A DNA stretch of 64,000 nt from Actibacterium sp. (GTDB lineage Bacteria > Pseudomonadota > Alphaproteobacteria > Rhodobacterales > Rhodobacteraceae). The translations under genes were made by a program, and so were the position numbers. Below, in pieces: positions 17,449-26,895 of this stretch. The notes beneath the pieces are model-generated. The model did not search any database. It was not told where the DNA came from and saw nothing but the letters and a program-made list of their open reading frames with translations. Position 1 is the stretch's first letter. Every line of letters starts with the position of its first letter. Location of the stretch: positions 52,814 to 116,813 of the forward strand of contig JADQCB010000037.1 in the NCBI GenBank assembly GCA_016278325.1, read 5' to 3'.

Positions 17449-18654
17449 ATGGCCCCCCCCCCTCTTATCATTTCCTGGCTAAAGCGGGTTTGGCACCGCG
17501 ATCCGGCGCCGGCGGTGCAACCGGTGGCCGAGCGCCCGATGCAGCTGTCCTTTGCCGAGCAACCCCGTCCCGAAGGACCGGTGGTTCTGGTTCTGGGCGA
17601 GACTCCCGGCGTTGCCGCCCTGGTTCACGCGGCCGGGCAGATCTGCCCTGGCCTGACGGTCCTGTGCGTCGGCAGCGACGCGGCGACATTCGTGCCACTG
17701 CAGGAGGATGACGGCACGACGGTGCTCTGGCGGCCACTCCCCGCCGACGCGCCCTCCTTTGCCGGGCACTGGCGCCCCGATGTGGCCTTGATTTTCACCT
17801 CGGCGCTGGCACAGCCCTTGTCCGGCGCGTTGCTCTCTGCCGGGGTCCCGGTCGTTATGATCTGTGACCGCCCCCCGACCCGGGGACAGCGACGCCAGTT
17901 GCGCCAGGCCGACCATGTTTTCGCCATCGGCACCGAGGCAGGGTCGGCCCTTGAGCGGCTTGGTCTGCCCGAAGCCATGGTCACGGTCTGCGCAACGATT
18001 GAAGACGTGACCGCGGTTCCGGGCTGGAACGAGGCGGAACGCGACGCCATGGCGGGCCTCATCGCCGGGCGCCCGCTGTGGCTTGCGGCACAGACGACCC
18101 CCGACGAGGATCGCATCATCGTCGAGGCGCAGACCGCGGTGGCCCGGCTTGCCCATCGTCTGCTTCTGATCCTGGTTCCCGACGATCCGGCGCGCGGCCC
18201 CGAACTGGCCCGGCTGCTTCGCGAGCGCGGTTGGCAGGTGGCCCGCCGGTCGGCCGAAGAGGAGCCGGACGAAGAAACCCAGATCTACCTGGCCGACACC
18301 CGGGACGAACTGGGCCTGTGGTACCGGCTGGCGCCGATCTCGTTTCTCGGCGGATCGCTTGACGGAACGGGAAGCATTGATCCCTTCGCGGCGGCGTCGC
18401 TTGGCTCGGCGATCCTGCATGGCCCGCATCACGGCGGTCATGGATCCTTCCTCGACCGGCTCGATGACGCCAAGGCGGCACGAGAGGTGCATGGCGCAAC
18501 CGAGCTCGCCCAGGCGCTCGACCATCTCATTTCCCCCGATCAGGCCGCGGGGCTGGCGCATGACGCATGGCAGATCGCGACCGAGGGGGCCGAGACCGCG
18601 CTCTGGATCGCGACCCGGCTTTGCGACTTGCTGGACCGGACGGAGCGGGGCTGA
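17449..18654 (+). CDS. GT30-family 3-deoxy-D-manno-octulosonate (Kdo) transferase-like protein, divergent
   Basis: A 401-residue protein between DUF4170 and lpxK, the usual place of waaA/kdtA, which adds Kdo to lipid IVA. The C-terminal half is recognisable ([58 protein letters not shown]). The N-terminal half is divergent: the family's ASVGE motif is reduced to LGETPG, the ESELWPN segment reads TSALAQP, and the GGHNPLEPA loop is [10 protein letters not shown]. It may be a specialised or weakly active transferase; another kdtA could exist elsewhere. Its stop TGA overlaps the lpxK ATG. Confidence 0.8.
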   Translation: MAPPPLIISWLKRVWHRDPAPAVQPVAERPMQLSFAEQPRPEGPVVLVLGETPGVAALVHAAGQICPGLTVLCVGSDAATFVPLQEDDGTTVLWRPLPADAPSFAGHWRPDVALIFTSALAQPLSGALLSAGVPVVMICDRPPTRGQRRQLRQADHVFAIGTEAGSALERLGLPEAMVTVCATIEDVTAVPGWNEAERDAMAGLIAGRPLWLAAQTTPDEDRIIVEAQTAVARLAHRLLLILVPDDPARGPELARLLRERGWQVARRSAEEEPDEETQIYLADTRDELGLWYRLAPISFLGGSLDGTGSIDPFAAASLGSAILHGPHHGGHGSFLDRLDDAKAAREVHGATELAQALDHLISPDQAAGLAHDAWQIATEGAETALWIATRLCDLLDRTERG

Positions 18655-19649
18655 TGCGCGCACCGTCCTTCTGGTTCTCCGCGCCGCAACACCCCGGGAT
18701 CGCCGCCCGCCTTCTGTGGCCGTTGGGCGCGCTCTATGCCTGGGGGACGGCGCGACGACTGGCCAGGGGCCATCCGTACAGGGCCGGTGTTCCCGTGATC
18801 TGCATCGGCAATATCAATGCGGGTGGCACGGGCAAGACCCCGACCACGATCGCCCTGGCGCAGCGGCTGATCGCATCCGGTGCGCGCCCGCATGTCGTCT
18901 CCCGCGGGTATGGCGGCCGGCTGACCGGTCCGCTGCGCATAGACGAACGCGCGCATGGCGCCACCGATGTCGGCGACGAACCGTTGCTGCTGGCCGCCTT
19001 CGCGCCCACCTGGATCGCCCGCGACCGGGCCGCCGGCGTGCGCGCGGCCGAGGCCGCGGGCGCGGATGTCATCCTGCTCGATGACGGGTTCCAGAACCCC
19101 GCCGTGGCCAAGGACCTGTCGATCGTCGTCGTCGATGCCGCCACCGGTTTCGGAAATGGGCGGGTGATCCCCGCGGGCCCCTTGCGCGAACCGCTGGCGA
19201 CCGGCCTGAAACGCGCCGACCTGCTGCTTTCGATCGGGCCGGGTGCCGCGCAACGTCATCTTGACCGGGTCTGGGGGCCGCAGCTCTGCCTGCCGCGGTC
19301 GACCGGCGCGCTGAAACCGTTGCCGACGGGCATGGACTGGACCGGGCTGGAGGTTCTCGCCTTCGCCGGAATCGGCCAGCCCGAGAAATTCTTTTCCACC
19401 TTGCGCGGGCTGGGCGCCAGGCTGCTGCGGGCCGAGGCGCTGAGCGATCACCAGCCGCTCGGCGATGCGCTGATGGCCCGGCTGGAAAACGAATCCCGCC
19501 TGCTCGGGGCGCAATTGGTGACCACCGAAAAGGACGCGGTGCGCCTGCCGGCGCATTTCAGGCACAAGGTGCTGACCCTGCCGGTGCGGCTCGAATTCGA
19601 CGATCCGGCCGCACTCGACACCGCCCTCGAAAAGGTGATGGCAGGTTGA
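18654..19649 (+). CDS. lpxK: Tetraacyldisaccharide 4'-kinase
   Basis: A 331-residue LpxK: starts [20 protein letters not shown], with the Walker A motif [14 protein letters not shown], the VSRGYGG segment, the catalytic region LLDDGFQNP and [10 protein letters not shown]. It phosphorylates the 4' position of the lipid A disaccharide precursor at the inner membrane, after acyl transfer and before Kdo addition. It overlaps the GT30 gene by one base (TGATG). Confidence 0.94.
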   Translation: MRAPSFWFSAPQHPGIAARLLWPLGALYAWGTARRLARGHPYRAGVPVICIGNINAGGTGKTPTTIALAQRLIASGARPHVVSRGYGGRLTGPLRIDERAHGATDVGDEPLLLAAFAPTWIARDRAAGVRAAEAAGADVILLDDGFQNPAVAKDLSIVVVDAATGFGNGRVIPAGPLREPLATGLKRADLLLSIGPGAAQRHLDRVWGPQLCLPRSTGALKPLPTGMDWTGLEVLAFAGIGQPEKFFSTLRGLGARLLRAEALSDHQPLGDALMARLENESRLLGAQLVTTEKDAVRLPAHFRHKVLTLPVRLEFDDPAALDTALEKVMAG

Positions 19650-19750
19650 CTTCGGTCTGTCGACCGCCGTGCAACCAGAGCGTCGTGAACCGGATACAGA
19701 ATGGTAACGATTGACCTCTAGCCTCTGCCTGCAAACGGACGGAGGACAGC

Positions 19751-20095
19751 ATGGATTTGCCGACCGAGAATCGCGGGGGAAGGCAGGTGGTGCATGTGGA
19801 CGCCCCGCGCATCGACGCGGCCGCGGCGATTCACTTCAAGGACCGGATGCGTGAGGTGACGACATCGGGCCATGGCCGCGTCGTGCTGGATCTTTCACGG
19901 GTCGAATTCCTGGACAGCAGTGGCCTTGGTGCGGTCGTGTCGGTGATGAAACAGCTGGGGCCCGACCGACGGCTCGACCTCGCCGGCCTGACCCCGACCG
20001 TCGCCAAGGTGTTCCGGCTGACGCGCATGGACAGCGTTTTCAGAATTCACCCCGACCTCGACACCGCGCTTGCGTCGGGATCCGACGCAGCATGA
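19751..20095 (+). CDS. STAS-domain anti-sigma factor antagonist (RsbV/SpoIIAA-like)
   Basis: A 114-residue single STAS domain. The phosphorylatable serine region is FLDSSGLGAVVSVMK, where the DSSGLG serine is the usual target of the partner kinase. Such proteins bind an anti-sigma kinase when dephosphorylated and free its partner. The next gene, overlapping as ATGA, encodes the matching kinase. A GGAGGA ribosome site precedes the ATG. Confidence 0.9.
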   Translation: MDLPTENRGGRQVVHVDAPRIDAAAAIHFKDRMREVTTSGHGRVVLDLSRVEFLDSSGLGAVVSVMKQLGPDRRLDLAGLTPTVAKVFRLTRMDSVFRIHPDLDTALASGSDAA

Positions 20096-20595
20096 ACACG
20101 GGGCTTTCCTGCATGCCTGACCCAACGGGCGACACCGGTTCAGGCAGCGTCCACCGCCCGGCGGCGACTTTCCGTGTTGAGCTTGAGGCCGACGTCATGG
20201 CGATTCGACGGGCATTGCGGACCCTGTCGCACTGGCTGATCCGACAGGGAATCGGCCCGTCACATCGCGGCACGGTGCAGATCGTTATCGCCGAGGTTCT
20301 GAACAATGTCGCCGAACATGCCTATCGCGGCACGCGGGCCGGGCCCGTGACCCTGCTGATCTGCATTTGTGGCGCCGGGCTTGCCGTGCATGTCTCTGAC
20401 AGGGGCGCGCCGATGCCCGGCGGGCAACTGCCCGATTGCTCTGCGCCAGACGGACCCGGCGCCGAGGCAATGAACGAAGGCGGGTATGGCCTGCTTCTGA
20501 TCCGGACGCTGACACGGGATCTGTGTTACACGCGGAACGGAACATGCAACAACCTGCGTTTTCTGCTCCCGCTTCTGGGTGACCCTCGGGAATAG
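20092..20595 (+). CDS. RsbW/SpoIIAB-like anti-sigma serine kinase (HATPase_c_2)
   Basis: A 167-residue GHKL ATPase. The N box is VIAEVLNNVAEHAY, the G1 box HVSDRGAPMPG and the G2 box GGYGLLLIRTLTRD. It has the single-domain size of switch kinases that bind a sigma factor or another partner and phosphorylate a STAS antagonist, here the gene just upstream. No sigma factor or PP2C phosphatase is adjacent, so the output partner is encoded elsewhere. Confidence 0.88.
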   Translation: MNTGLSCMPDPTGDTGSGSVHRPAATFRVELEADVMAIRRALRTLSHWLIRQGIGPSHRGTVQIVIAEVLNNVAEHAYRGTRAGPVTLLICICGAGLAVHVSDRGAPMPGGQLPDCSAPDGPGAEAMNEGGYGLLLIRTLTRDLCYTRNGTCNNLRFLLPLLGDPRE

Positions 20596-20854
20596 GGCGT
20601 GATGGCCGCATCGAACTGCCCGAAAACGGTCACAATACGACCACATGGCGGCCCGAAAGCCGCGGCAGACAGGGGATGTAGCTGCAAAAGGCTTCCCTCG
20701 GCGTCGCGTTAACAGCCCCCACCCAGTGCGCGACGTCGAGGTTCTTTGCAGATCCTTCTCCATGCCGGTCCCGACTTGTCGCAAGAAACCGCATTGGCAT
20801 CTGCCGTCGCGGTGCCTAGTGTTCCGCGCGTCGACAGGAAAACGAGACAACAGC

Positions 20855-22435
20855 ATGCGCGATTTTCACCTTCCCGGCCGCTCGGCCGTCCTTGCCACGA
20901 ACGGCATTTGTGCAACATCCCATCCGCTTGCCGCGAAGGTTGCGATCCAGATGCTGGAGGCGGGCGGAAACGCGGCGGACGCGGCGATCGCCGCTGCGGT
21001 TCTTCTGGGTATATGCGAGCCGCAGATGACCGGCATCGGCGGCGATTGCTTCGTTCTGCTGAAACCGGCGGACGAGGAACGCATCGTCGCACTGAACGGA
21101 TCGGGCCGGGCGCCGGCGGCGCTTTCGGCCGAGAGACTTCGCCACGACGGACACCGGACGGTGCCGACGGACGGCCCCGAGGCCGTGACGATTCCGGGCG
21201 CGGTCGATGCCTTTTGCACCTTGTCGAAGGACTGGGGCCGGGCCGGGCTGAAGGCCTGTCTGGCCCCTGCCATCCACTATGCCGAGGCCGGGGTCCCGGT
21301 TGCCCCGCGCACCGCCTTCGACTGGAAAGTGGCCGAACCACGGCTGCAAGGCGCCGCACGCACGCATTACCTGTTCCAGGGAAACGCGCCGCAAACGGGC
21401 CAGGTGTTTCGCGCACCGGGGCAGGCCGAGGTGCTGCGCCGTATCGCGATGGACGGGCGCAAGGGCTTCTACGAAGGCGAGGTCGCCGAGGACATGGTCA
21501 ACAGCCTGCGGGCGTTGGGCGGCCCCCATGCGCTGGAGGATTTCGCCGCAACCGCCTGCACCTATTGCGACCCGGTCAGCGGCACCTACCGGGATGTGGA
21601 CCTGGTCGAGCATCCGCCGAACGGCCAGGGGGCAACGGCGATCCTGATGGCCAGGATCCTGAGCCATTTCGACATCGCCGCGATGGAGCCTTTCGGCGCT
21701 CGCCGCGTGCATATCGAGGCCGAAGCCGCCAAGCTGGCCTATGACGCGCGCAACCGCTTCCTGGCCGATGCCGATCACATGACACGGCTGGAGCACATGC
21801 TTTCGGACCGCACGGCCGAGCGGCTGGCCGGCCTGATCGACCCGAACCGCGCGATGGCAAGCCCCGCCGCGCTGAGCGAGGCCGTGCACAAGGATACGGT
21901 CTATCTGACGGTGGTGGATCGAGACCGCATGGCGGTTTCGCTGATCTACTCGGTCTATCACAGTTTCGGTTCGGGGCTGGCCTCGGACCGGTTCGGGATC
22001 AATTTCCAGAATCGCGGCGCGGGCTTCACCTTGCAGCAGGGCCATCCCAATGAAGCGGCCGGCGGCAAGCGACCGATGCACACGATCATCCCGGGCATGA
22101 TTCGCCGGAACGGAAAACTGATCATGCCTTTCGGGGTGATGGGCGGCGCCTATCAGCCCAACGGGCATGTCCGGTTCCTGTCCAATGTCGTGGATTTCGG
22201 GATGGCGCCACAGGCGGCGATCGACGGGCCACGCAGCTTTGCCGATGCCGGTATCCTGAAGGTCGAACGCGGTTATGACGACTCCGTGCGCGCCGAACTG
22301 GAAGGCATGGGCCACGATGTCGTTATCCCGCAGGAACCGATCGGCGGCGCGCAGGCAATCCTGATCGACGATCGGACCGGCGTGTTGCAGGGCGGATCTG
22401 ATCCGCGCAAGGATGGCTGCGCCCTGGGATACTGA
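20855..22435 (+). CDS. Gamma-glutamyltranspeptidase family protein
   Basis: A 526-residue N-terminal-nucleophile hydrolase. N-terminal family features are ATSHPLAAKVAIQMLEAGGNAADAAIAAA and TGIGGDCFVLL; the autoprocessing threonine should be the one in HKDTVYLTVVDRDR (residue ~348), where classical GGTs have DTTHFSVVD. There is no obvious signal peptide, so it is probably cytoplasmic, unlike secreted glutathione-degrading GGT. Members of this branch act on gamma-glutamyl or acylamide bonds. ATG 20855 was chosen because the family homology begins right there. Confidence 0.88.
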   Translation: MRDFHLPGRSAVLATNGICATSHPLAAKVAIQMLEAGGNAADAAIAAAVLLGICEPQMTGIGGDCFVLLKPADEERIVALNGSGRAPAALSAERLRHDGHRTVPTDGPEAVTIPGAVDAFCTLSKDWGRAGLKACLAPAIHYAEAGVPVAPRTAFDWKVAEPRLQGAARTHYLFQGNAPQTGQVFRAPGQAEVLRRIAMDGRKGFYEGEVAEDMVNSLRALGGPHALEDFAATACTYCDPVSGTYRDVDLVEHPPNGQGATAILMARILSHFDIAAMEPFGARRVHIEAEAAKLAYDARNRFLADADHMTRLEHMLSDRTAERLAGLIDPNRAMASPAALSEAVHKDTVYLTVVDRDRMAVSLIYSVYHSFGSGLASDRFGINFQNRGAGFTLQQGHPNEAAGGKRPMHTIIPGMIRRNGKLIMPFGVMGGAYQPNGHVRFLSNVVDFGMAPQAAIDGPRSFADAGILKVERGYDDSVRAELEGMGHDVVIPQEPIGGAQAILIDDRTGVLQGGSDPRKDGCALGY

Positions 22436-22445
22436 AACGCAAGGC

Positions 22446-22491
22446 AAATCTTGCGCAGCGCTTTGCGAGAATCTTGCAGATCGCTTTGCAA
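22446..22491. repeat. Tandem 23-bp repeat upstream of the small XRE regulator
   Basis: Two adjacent 23-bp units, 22446-22468 and 22469-22491, share the frame AATCTTGC-N4-CGCTTTGC-N-AG and agree at about 19 of 23 positions. A further TTGCAA follows at 22492-22497. Each unit contains TTGC and TTTGC half-sites, suggesting stacked regulator binding. Confidence 0.6.
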
Positions 22492-22704
22492 GTTGCAATG
22501 CGCGATGAAATCTCAACATGGCAGCGACGTGCCGCCCCCCCGGGTCCGCAGGTTCCGGTGGACATGCCAGAAGAGAAAATTGGGCTGACGAATTTTTTTG
22601 CATTCTTATCAATTGTTTTCCGAACTAGATCTGGCAGATGTTGTCGGGCCGGTTATTCTGGCGCGACATTTGCATAACTCTCCTCAGAATAGAGGAGCAG
22701 ACTC

Positions 22705-23088
22705 ATGACACACCCTGTGGACATCCATGTCGGGAAACGGATTCGCCACCGTCGCTGGATGGTCGGAATGACCCAGCAAGGGCTTGCCGAACGCGTCGGG
22801 ATCAAGTTTCAACAGATCCAGAAATACGAAACCGGAATGAACCGCGTCAGCGCCTCGCGCCTGTGGGATATCGCCGAAACGCTGGATGTGCCGGTCAGTT
22901 TCTTCTTCGAAGGGCTCGACCGGAAGGAGGACGAGGCGCCCGATGCCAACGGCGTTCCCGCCGATCCGATGGCCGAACGCGAGGCGCTGGAACTGGTGCG
23001 TTCCTATTACGCGATCCCTGAAAACCAGCGCCGGCGCCTGTTCGACCTTGCGCGCGTGTTGAGCGACCAACCACAAGCGTCGGGTTGA
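22705..23088 (+). CDS. Small XRE-family transcriptional regulator
   Basis: A 127-residue protein with a Cro/C1-type helix-turn-helix: GKRIRHRRWMVGMTQQGLAERVGIKFQQIQKYETG in segments, then DIAETLDVPVSFFFEGL. The C-terminal tail (EREALELVRSYYAIPENQRRRL) is the short dimerisation region found in a widespread alphaproteobacterial group. A good GAGGAG site precedes the ATG. The 269-bp upstream region includes an AT-rich block (22575-22630) and a tandem repeat. Target genes are unknown. Confidence 0.88.
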   Translation: MTHPVDIHVGKRIRHRRWMVGMTQQGLAERVGIKFQQIQKYETGMNRVSASRLWDIAETLDVPVSFFFEGLDRKEDEAPDANGVPADPMAEREALELVRSYYAIPENQRRRLFDLARVLSDQPQASG

Positions 23089-23145
23089 CCTCCGCCCGAC
23101 ATGCGCCTAGGGGCTTGGCCCGCGCTGGCTGGATGGGCTTGTGTC

Positions 23146-23946
23146 ATGCCTGAAATCGACGCGACATCGCTGATCGAGACTGCTCATGCGCTGGCCGATG
23201 CCGCGCGGGTGGAAACGCTTGCGCATTTCCGCGGCGCCGGGCTGGAGATCGACAACAAGGCGGCCGAGGGGTTCGACCCGGTCACCGCGGCCGATCGCGC
23301 GGCCGAGGCTGCGATGCGCAGGATCCTGTCCGAGCAGCGGCCGGACGACGCGATCCTGGGCGAAGAGATGGGGAAAACCGCCGGCACGACCGGCCTGACC
23401 TGGGTGCTCGATCCGATCGACGGCACCCGGGCCTATTTGTCGGGCACGCCGACATGGGGCGTGCTGATCGCCCTGTCCGATCACGACGGGCCGCGCTTCG
23501 GGATCATCGACCAACCCTGGACCGGCGAGCGTTTCATGGGCGGTTTCGGTCTGGCGCGGCTTGACGGCCCGCATGGCAGCCGCGCCTTGCGCACGCGCCC
23601 CGAACGGCCGCTCGACGCGGCGATCCTGTTCAGCACCTATCCCGAGGTCGGCACCGCGGCCGAGCAGCAGGCATTCGATGCCCTGTCCGGCCGGGTGCGG
23701 ATGACCCGCTATGGCATGGATTGCTATGCCTTTGCCCTTCTGGCGCTGGGGCAGATCGACCTGGTGGTCGAGGCCGGCCTTCAGCCCTATGACATCCAGG
23801 CGCCGATCGCGGTGATCGAAGCGGCGGGTGGCCTGGTCACCGACTGGCAAGGCGGCCCGGCAACCGATGGCGGGCAGGTGCTGGCGGCCGCCAATCCGGG
23901 CATCCATTCCGCGGCGCTGGAGCTGTTGTCCCGGGTCGGCGCGTGA
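23146..23946 (+). CDS. hisN: Histidinol-phosphatase-like inositol monophosphatase-family protein
   Basis: A 266-residue IMPase-fold protein: GFDPVTAADRAAEAAMR, ILGEEMGKT (metal ligand Glu), the DPIDGTRAYLSGTPTWG motif and PYDIQAPIAVIEAAGG. The GTPTWG variant and overall length are typical of the HisN group, which dephosphorylates histidinol phosphate in histidine synthesis. Related IMPases cannot be fully ruled out. It starts 57 bp after the XRE gene. Confidence 0.85.
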   Translation: MPEIDATSLIETAHALADAARVETLAHFRGAGLEIDNKAAEGFDPVTAADRAAEAAMRRILSEQRPDDAILGEEMGKTAGTTGLTWVLDPIDGTRAYLSGTPTWGVLIALSDHDGPRFGIIDQPWTGERFMGGFGLARLDGPHGSRALRTRPERPLDAAILFSTYPEVGTAAEQQAFDALSGRVRMTRYGMDCYAFALLALGQIDLVVEAGLQPYDIQAPIAVIEAAGGLVTDWQGGPATDGGQVLAAANPGIHSAALELLSRVGA

Positions 23947-23970
23947 CCGCCGCGCGCCGGGCGGACATGC

Positions 23971-24897
23971 TCAGGCGTCGCGCAGGAAGGATTGCAGCGC
24001 GGCATGGACCTGCCCGGGATGGGTGTATGGCAGGCCATGTCCGGCCTCTTCCACCATTTCCTGGCGCGCGGCCGGATTGATCTGCGCAAGCCGGCCAAGG
24101 GCGGACAGCGGGATCACCGGGTCGGCCTTGCCCCAGATCGCCAGAACGGGGATTTTCTGCGCCGCGATTGCGCGGTGGCAGGGTTCCATGTCCTCGCTCA
24201 GCATGTGGCGCCTGCTGGACAGCACCGCGGGCAGGAACCCCCGCATCCGGGTCTCGTGCATCTGCGCGGCATAGAGCCCCTCGACCGCGGACGGCGCGAG
24301 AGCGGCCCGGCCAATGGCACGGCGCAACAAGACCCCGCCCAGCAACAGCATCAGCCAGTCACCGAGCCCGGGCACCCGCGTGATGAAACGCTCTGCCCTG
24401 CTCGCCTGATGCCCCAGCCCGGACGGGGCCAGAAGGACCAGGCGTTCGACTCGCGCCGGCCAGGCCGCGGCGAAGGCTGTGGCGATGGCCCCGCCCATCG
24501 AATAGCCGATCAGCATGAAGCGCCCCGCGACCGCCTGCGCGTGCAACAGGTCGCGCAACTGGGTCAGAAAGAACGCCCGGTCCTGCGCGCCGCCCGGCCG
24601 GTCCGACAGCCCGCGCCCGTAAAGGTCGTAACGCAGCACCCGGAATCCCATCAGCACCAGCCCGCGCACCACGGCATCCCAGACAAGTGCAGGCGTCGTC
24701 AGCCCGTGCACGCAGACCACCACCGGTCCGGTCACGGGCCCGTCCCAGCGATACGCCGTCATGCCTTGCGACAGCCGGATCAATCGCCACCCGTCCGGGT
24801 TCCGCGTGGCGCGGCGGATCGCCGGGCGCAACCGCTCGGCCAGCGGGGCCGCCGCCGCCAACGCCACCACGGCAAGAAGCGTGATGGCCCAGATCAT
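23971..24897 (-). CDS. Membrane-anchored alpha/beta hydrolase
   Basis: A 308-residue protein with one N-terminal hydrophobic helix (MIWAITLLAVVALAAAAPLA) and an alpha/beta hydrolase domain: oxyanion-hole HGLTTP, nucleophile elbow GYSMGG, acid in GKADPVIP, and catalytic His in EEAGHGLPY. The substrate is unknown (an ester, lactone or amide). It is the last gene of a five-gene minus-strand operon with 4-bp ATGA overlaps. Confidence 0.87.
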   Translation of the reverse strand: MIWAITLLAVVALAAAAPLAERLRPAIRRATRNPDGWRLIRLSQGMTAYRWDGPVTGPVVVCVHGLTTPALVWDAVVRGLVLMGFRVLRYDLYGRGLSDRPGGAQDRAFFLTQLRDLLHAQAVAGRFMLIGYSMGGAIATAFAAAWPARVERLVLLAPSGLGHQASRAERFITRVPGLGDWLMLLLGGVLLRRAIGRAALAPSAVEGLYAAQMHETRMRGFLPAVLSSRRHMLSEDMEPCHRAIAAQKIPVLAIWGKADPVIPLSALGRLAQINPAARQEMVEEAGHGLPYTHPGQVHAALQSFLRDA

Positions 24898-25814
24898 CGC
24901 CGGCGCCAGGCCTCAAGCACATAGCGGCTGGTCATGAGGTCCAGATGCGCGCCGCCGCCATTCTTGAACAGGGTGATCTCTTCGGCGGACCGGCGCGCGA
25001 ACCCCCCCGATTTCAGATCGTAGTAATCCGCGACGATATCGGCCTCGGAAATGACGCCCTGATCCAGCGGGATCTGGATCTCGCCGATATGGCCCAGGGT
25101 GGTGGCCCGACTGTCGACAAAGATGCGTGCAAGCCTGAGCGCGGTGTCGTCGGCCTCGCGCATGTCGCTGCGATAGGCGCCGATCAGGTCGATATGCTGA
25201 CCGGGGCGCAGCCACGCGCCCTTGATCAGCGGCGTCTGGGTCATGGTGGCCGAGGCCACGATATCGGCCTGGCGGACGGCCGCCTCCAGGTCGGGGGCAA
25301 CCGAAACATCGGAAAACGCCGAGGCCATCCGCGCGGCCCCGGCCGCGCTGCGGTTCCAGACCAGGAAACGCGCCCCGGGAAAGAGGCTGGAATAAGCCTC
25401 GTACAGCGAATGGCCGACACTGCCTGCGCCGACGATCAGGATCACTTCGCTGTCGGGGCGGGCCAGCCGGCTGGCCGCCAGAAGGCTGTCACCCGCCGTC
25501 TTCCACTTGGTCACCAGGTGAAAATCGACGATCGCCTCCAGCGTGCCATCGCTGTCCGAATAAAGGTTCACCGCCCCGTTGACGGTCGGCTTGTCCTGCG
25601 CCGGATTGCCCGGAAAGATCGTCGCGGTCTTGACCGCGCTTCCCATGCCGTCGATCCAGGCCGCCCGTGACAGAAGGGTGTCCGGGCCGCGACGAAGAAA
25701 GATATCCCGGATCTCGGCCCGCGGCAATTCGTGCCCGGCGGCCAGCGCCTGCGTCAACGCAGCCCAATCCAGCAGCGGCTCTGCCTCGGCAAAGGGAATG
25801 ATCTCGGTGGTCAT
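24894..25814 (-). CDS. Ornithine cyclodeaminase/mu-crystallin family protein
   Basis: A 306-residue protein. Family features are the substrate-binding MGSAVKTATIFPGNP segment, the Rossmann motif ILIVGAGSVGHSLYEAY and IDLIGAYRSDMREADD. Members convert ornithine to proline or act as ketimine reductases or NAD-dependent alanine dehydrogenases; the reaction here is not resolved. It starts at ATG 25814 and overlaps both neighbours by 4 bp (HAD upstream, hydrolase downstream). Confidence 0.88.
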   Translation of the reverse strand: MTTEIIPFAEAEPLLDWAALTQALAAGHELPRAEIRDIFLRRGPDTLLSRAAWIDGMGSAVKTATIFPGNPAQDKPTVNGAVNLYSDSDGTLEAIVDFHLVTKWKTAGDSLLAASRLARPDSEVILIVGAGSVGHSLYEAYSSLFPGARFLVWNRSAAGAARMASAFSDVSVAPDLEAAVRQADIVASATMTQTPLIKGAWLRPGQHIDLIGAYRSDMREADDTALRLARIFVDSRATTLGHIGEIQIPLDQGVISEADIVADYYDLKSGGFARRSAEEITLFKNGGGAHLDLMTSRYVLEAWRRR

Positions 25815-26434
25815 TCGGTGATCTCCTTGTTGCTCAGCACGCCCTCGGCCACCAGCCGGGCGGCCCAGCCCTGCGGCCCTTCGAAAAGATGCGTCTGCCA
25901 GCCGCGCGCCGCCGCCGCGGCGATGTTGTCGGGCCGGTCGTCGGTGAAAAGCAGCCCCCCGGGCGCTTGGCCGCAATCGGCCTCCAGCATGCCATAGATC
26001 GCCGGGTCGGGCTTGGCGACACCCATGTGGCCGGAAATGTATCGCCGGTCGAATTCGTCGAGAAACGGATAACGCGCACGGGCCAGGTCGAAACTGCCGA
26101 TCCCGAAATTGCTGAGCGCGAAGACCGGAACGCCGCGCGCCTTCAAGGCGCGCAACAGTGACACCGAGACCGGGATTTCCGGGCTTGCCATTTCGAGCCA
26201 GTTGTCATGCCACATGCGGATCTCGGCACCGAAATCCGGATTGGCCCGGGCCGTCTCCAGGACCACCTCGCGGAAATCCTCGCCACGGTCGATCCGGTCG
26301 TTCATGCCATGCAGGTCCACCGCACCGAACAGGGCGCGCCGGCGGTCGGCACCCAGGACACGATCGAAGAACCGCTCGGGCTGCCATTCGATCAGCACGT
26401 TTCCGATGTCGAAAACCACCGCGGTGACGGTCAT
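25811..26434 (-). CDS. HAD-superfamily hydrolase (haloacid dehalogenase/YihX type)
   Basis: A 207-residue HAD phosphatase: motif [12 protein letters not shown], motif II ALSNFG, Lys motif [11 protein letters not shown], and motif [23 protein letters not shown] is characteristic of the YihX/alpha-glucose-1-phosphatase subgroup. The substrate is not determinable. It lies between the DUF188 gene and the cyclodeaminase gene with ATGA overlaps on both sides. Confidence 0.87.
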   Translation of the reverse strand: MTVTAVVFDIGNVLIEWQPERFFDRVLGADRRRALFGAVDLHGMNDRIDRGEDFREVVLETARANPDFGAEIRMWHDNWLEMASPEIPVSVSLLRALKARGVPVFALSNFGIGSFDLARARYPFLDEFDRRYISGHMGVAKPDPAIYGMLEADCGQAPGGLLFTDDRPDNIAAAAARGWQTHLFEGPQGWAARLVAEGVLSNKEITE

Positions 26435-26895
26435 CTCTGCCCCTCCTGCCCCTTCGCGGCGCGCAAGGCGCGTTCCAGTGCATCAAGGAAACGGGACCGG
26501 TCGGCCTTTGTAAAGCCGCGCCCGCCGCCCTGGCGAAACGGGTCGGCGGCGCGCAGATCGGCCATCAGGTCACGGGTTGCCAGCAGGTTGCCGATATTTG
26601 CCGGCGTGAACGCGTCGCCGTCATGGCGCAGCACCCGCGCCCCGGCCTCGACGCATTTCGCGGCCAGCGGGATGTCACCGGTGATCACCACGTCCCCCGG
26701 CCCCGCGCGCCCGGCGATCCACTTGTCGGCGGCGTCGGGGCCCTCGGGAACATAGACCATTTCGACCAGCGGATGCGGCGACGGGCGCAACCCGCCATTG
26801 GCCACCATGAAGACGGGCACCCCATGTCGGCCGGCGACCCTTTCGACCTCGGCCTTTACCGGGCAGGCATCGGCATCGACGAAAATCCGGCTCAC
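26431..26895 (-). CDS. YaiI/YqxD (DUF188) family protein
   Basis: A 154-residue protein starting [20 protein letters not shown], with [19 protein letters not shown] and the C-terminal [19 protein letters not shown], the DUF188/PIN-like YaiI pattern. The aspartates (DADACP, TGDIPLA) form a PIN-type acidic cluster, so a nuclease activity is suspected, but the function is not established. It is in the operon started by fghA with a 4-bp overlap. Confidence 0.9.
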   Translation of the reverse strand: MSRIFVDADACPVKAEVERVAGRHGVPVFMVANGGLRPSPHPLVEMVYVPEGPDAADKWIAGRAGPGDVVITGDIPLAAKCVEAGARVLRHDGDAFTPANIGNLLATRDLMADLRAADPFRQGGGRGFTKADRSRFLDALERALRAAKGQEGQR

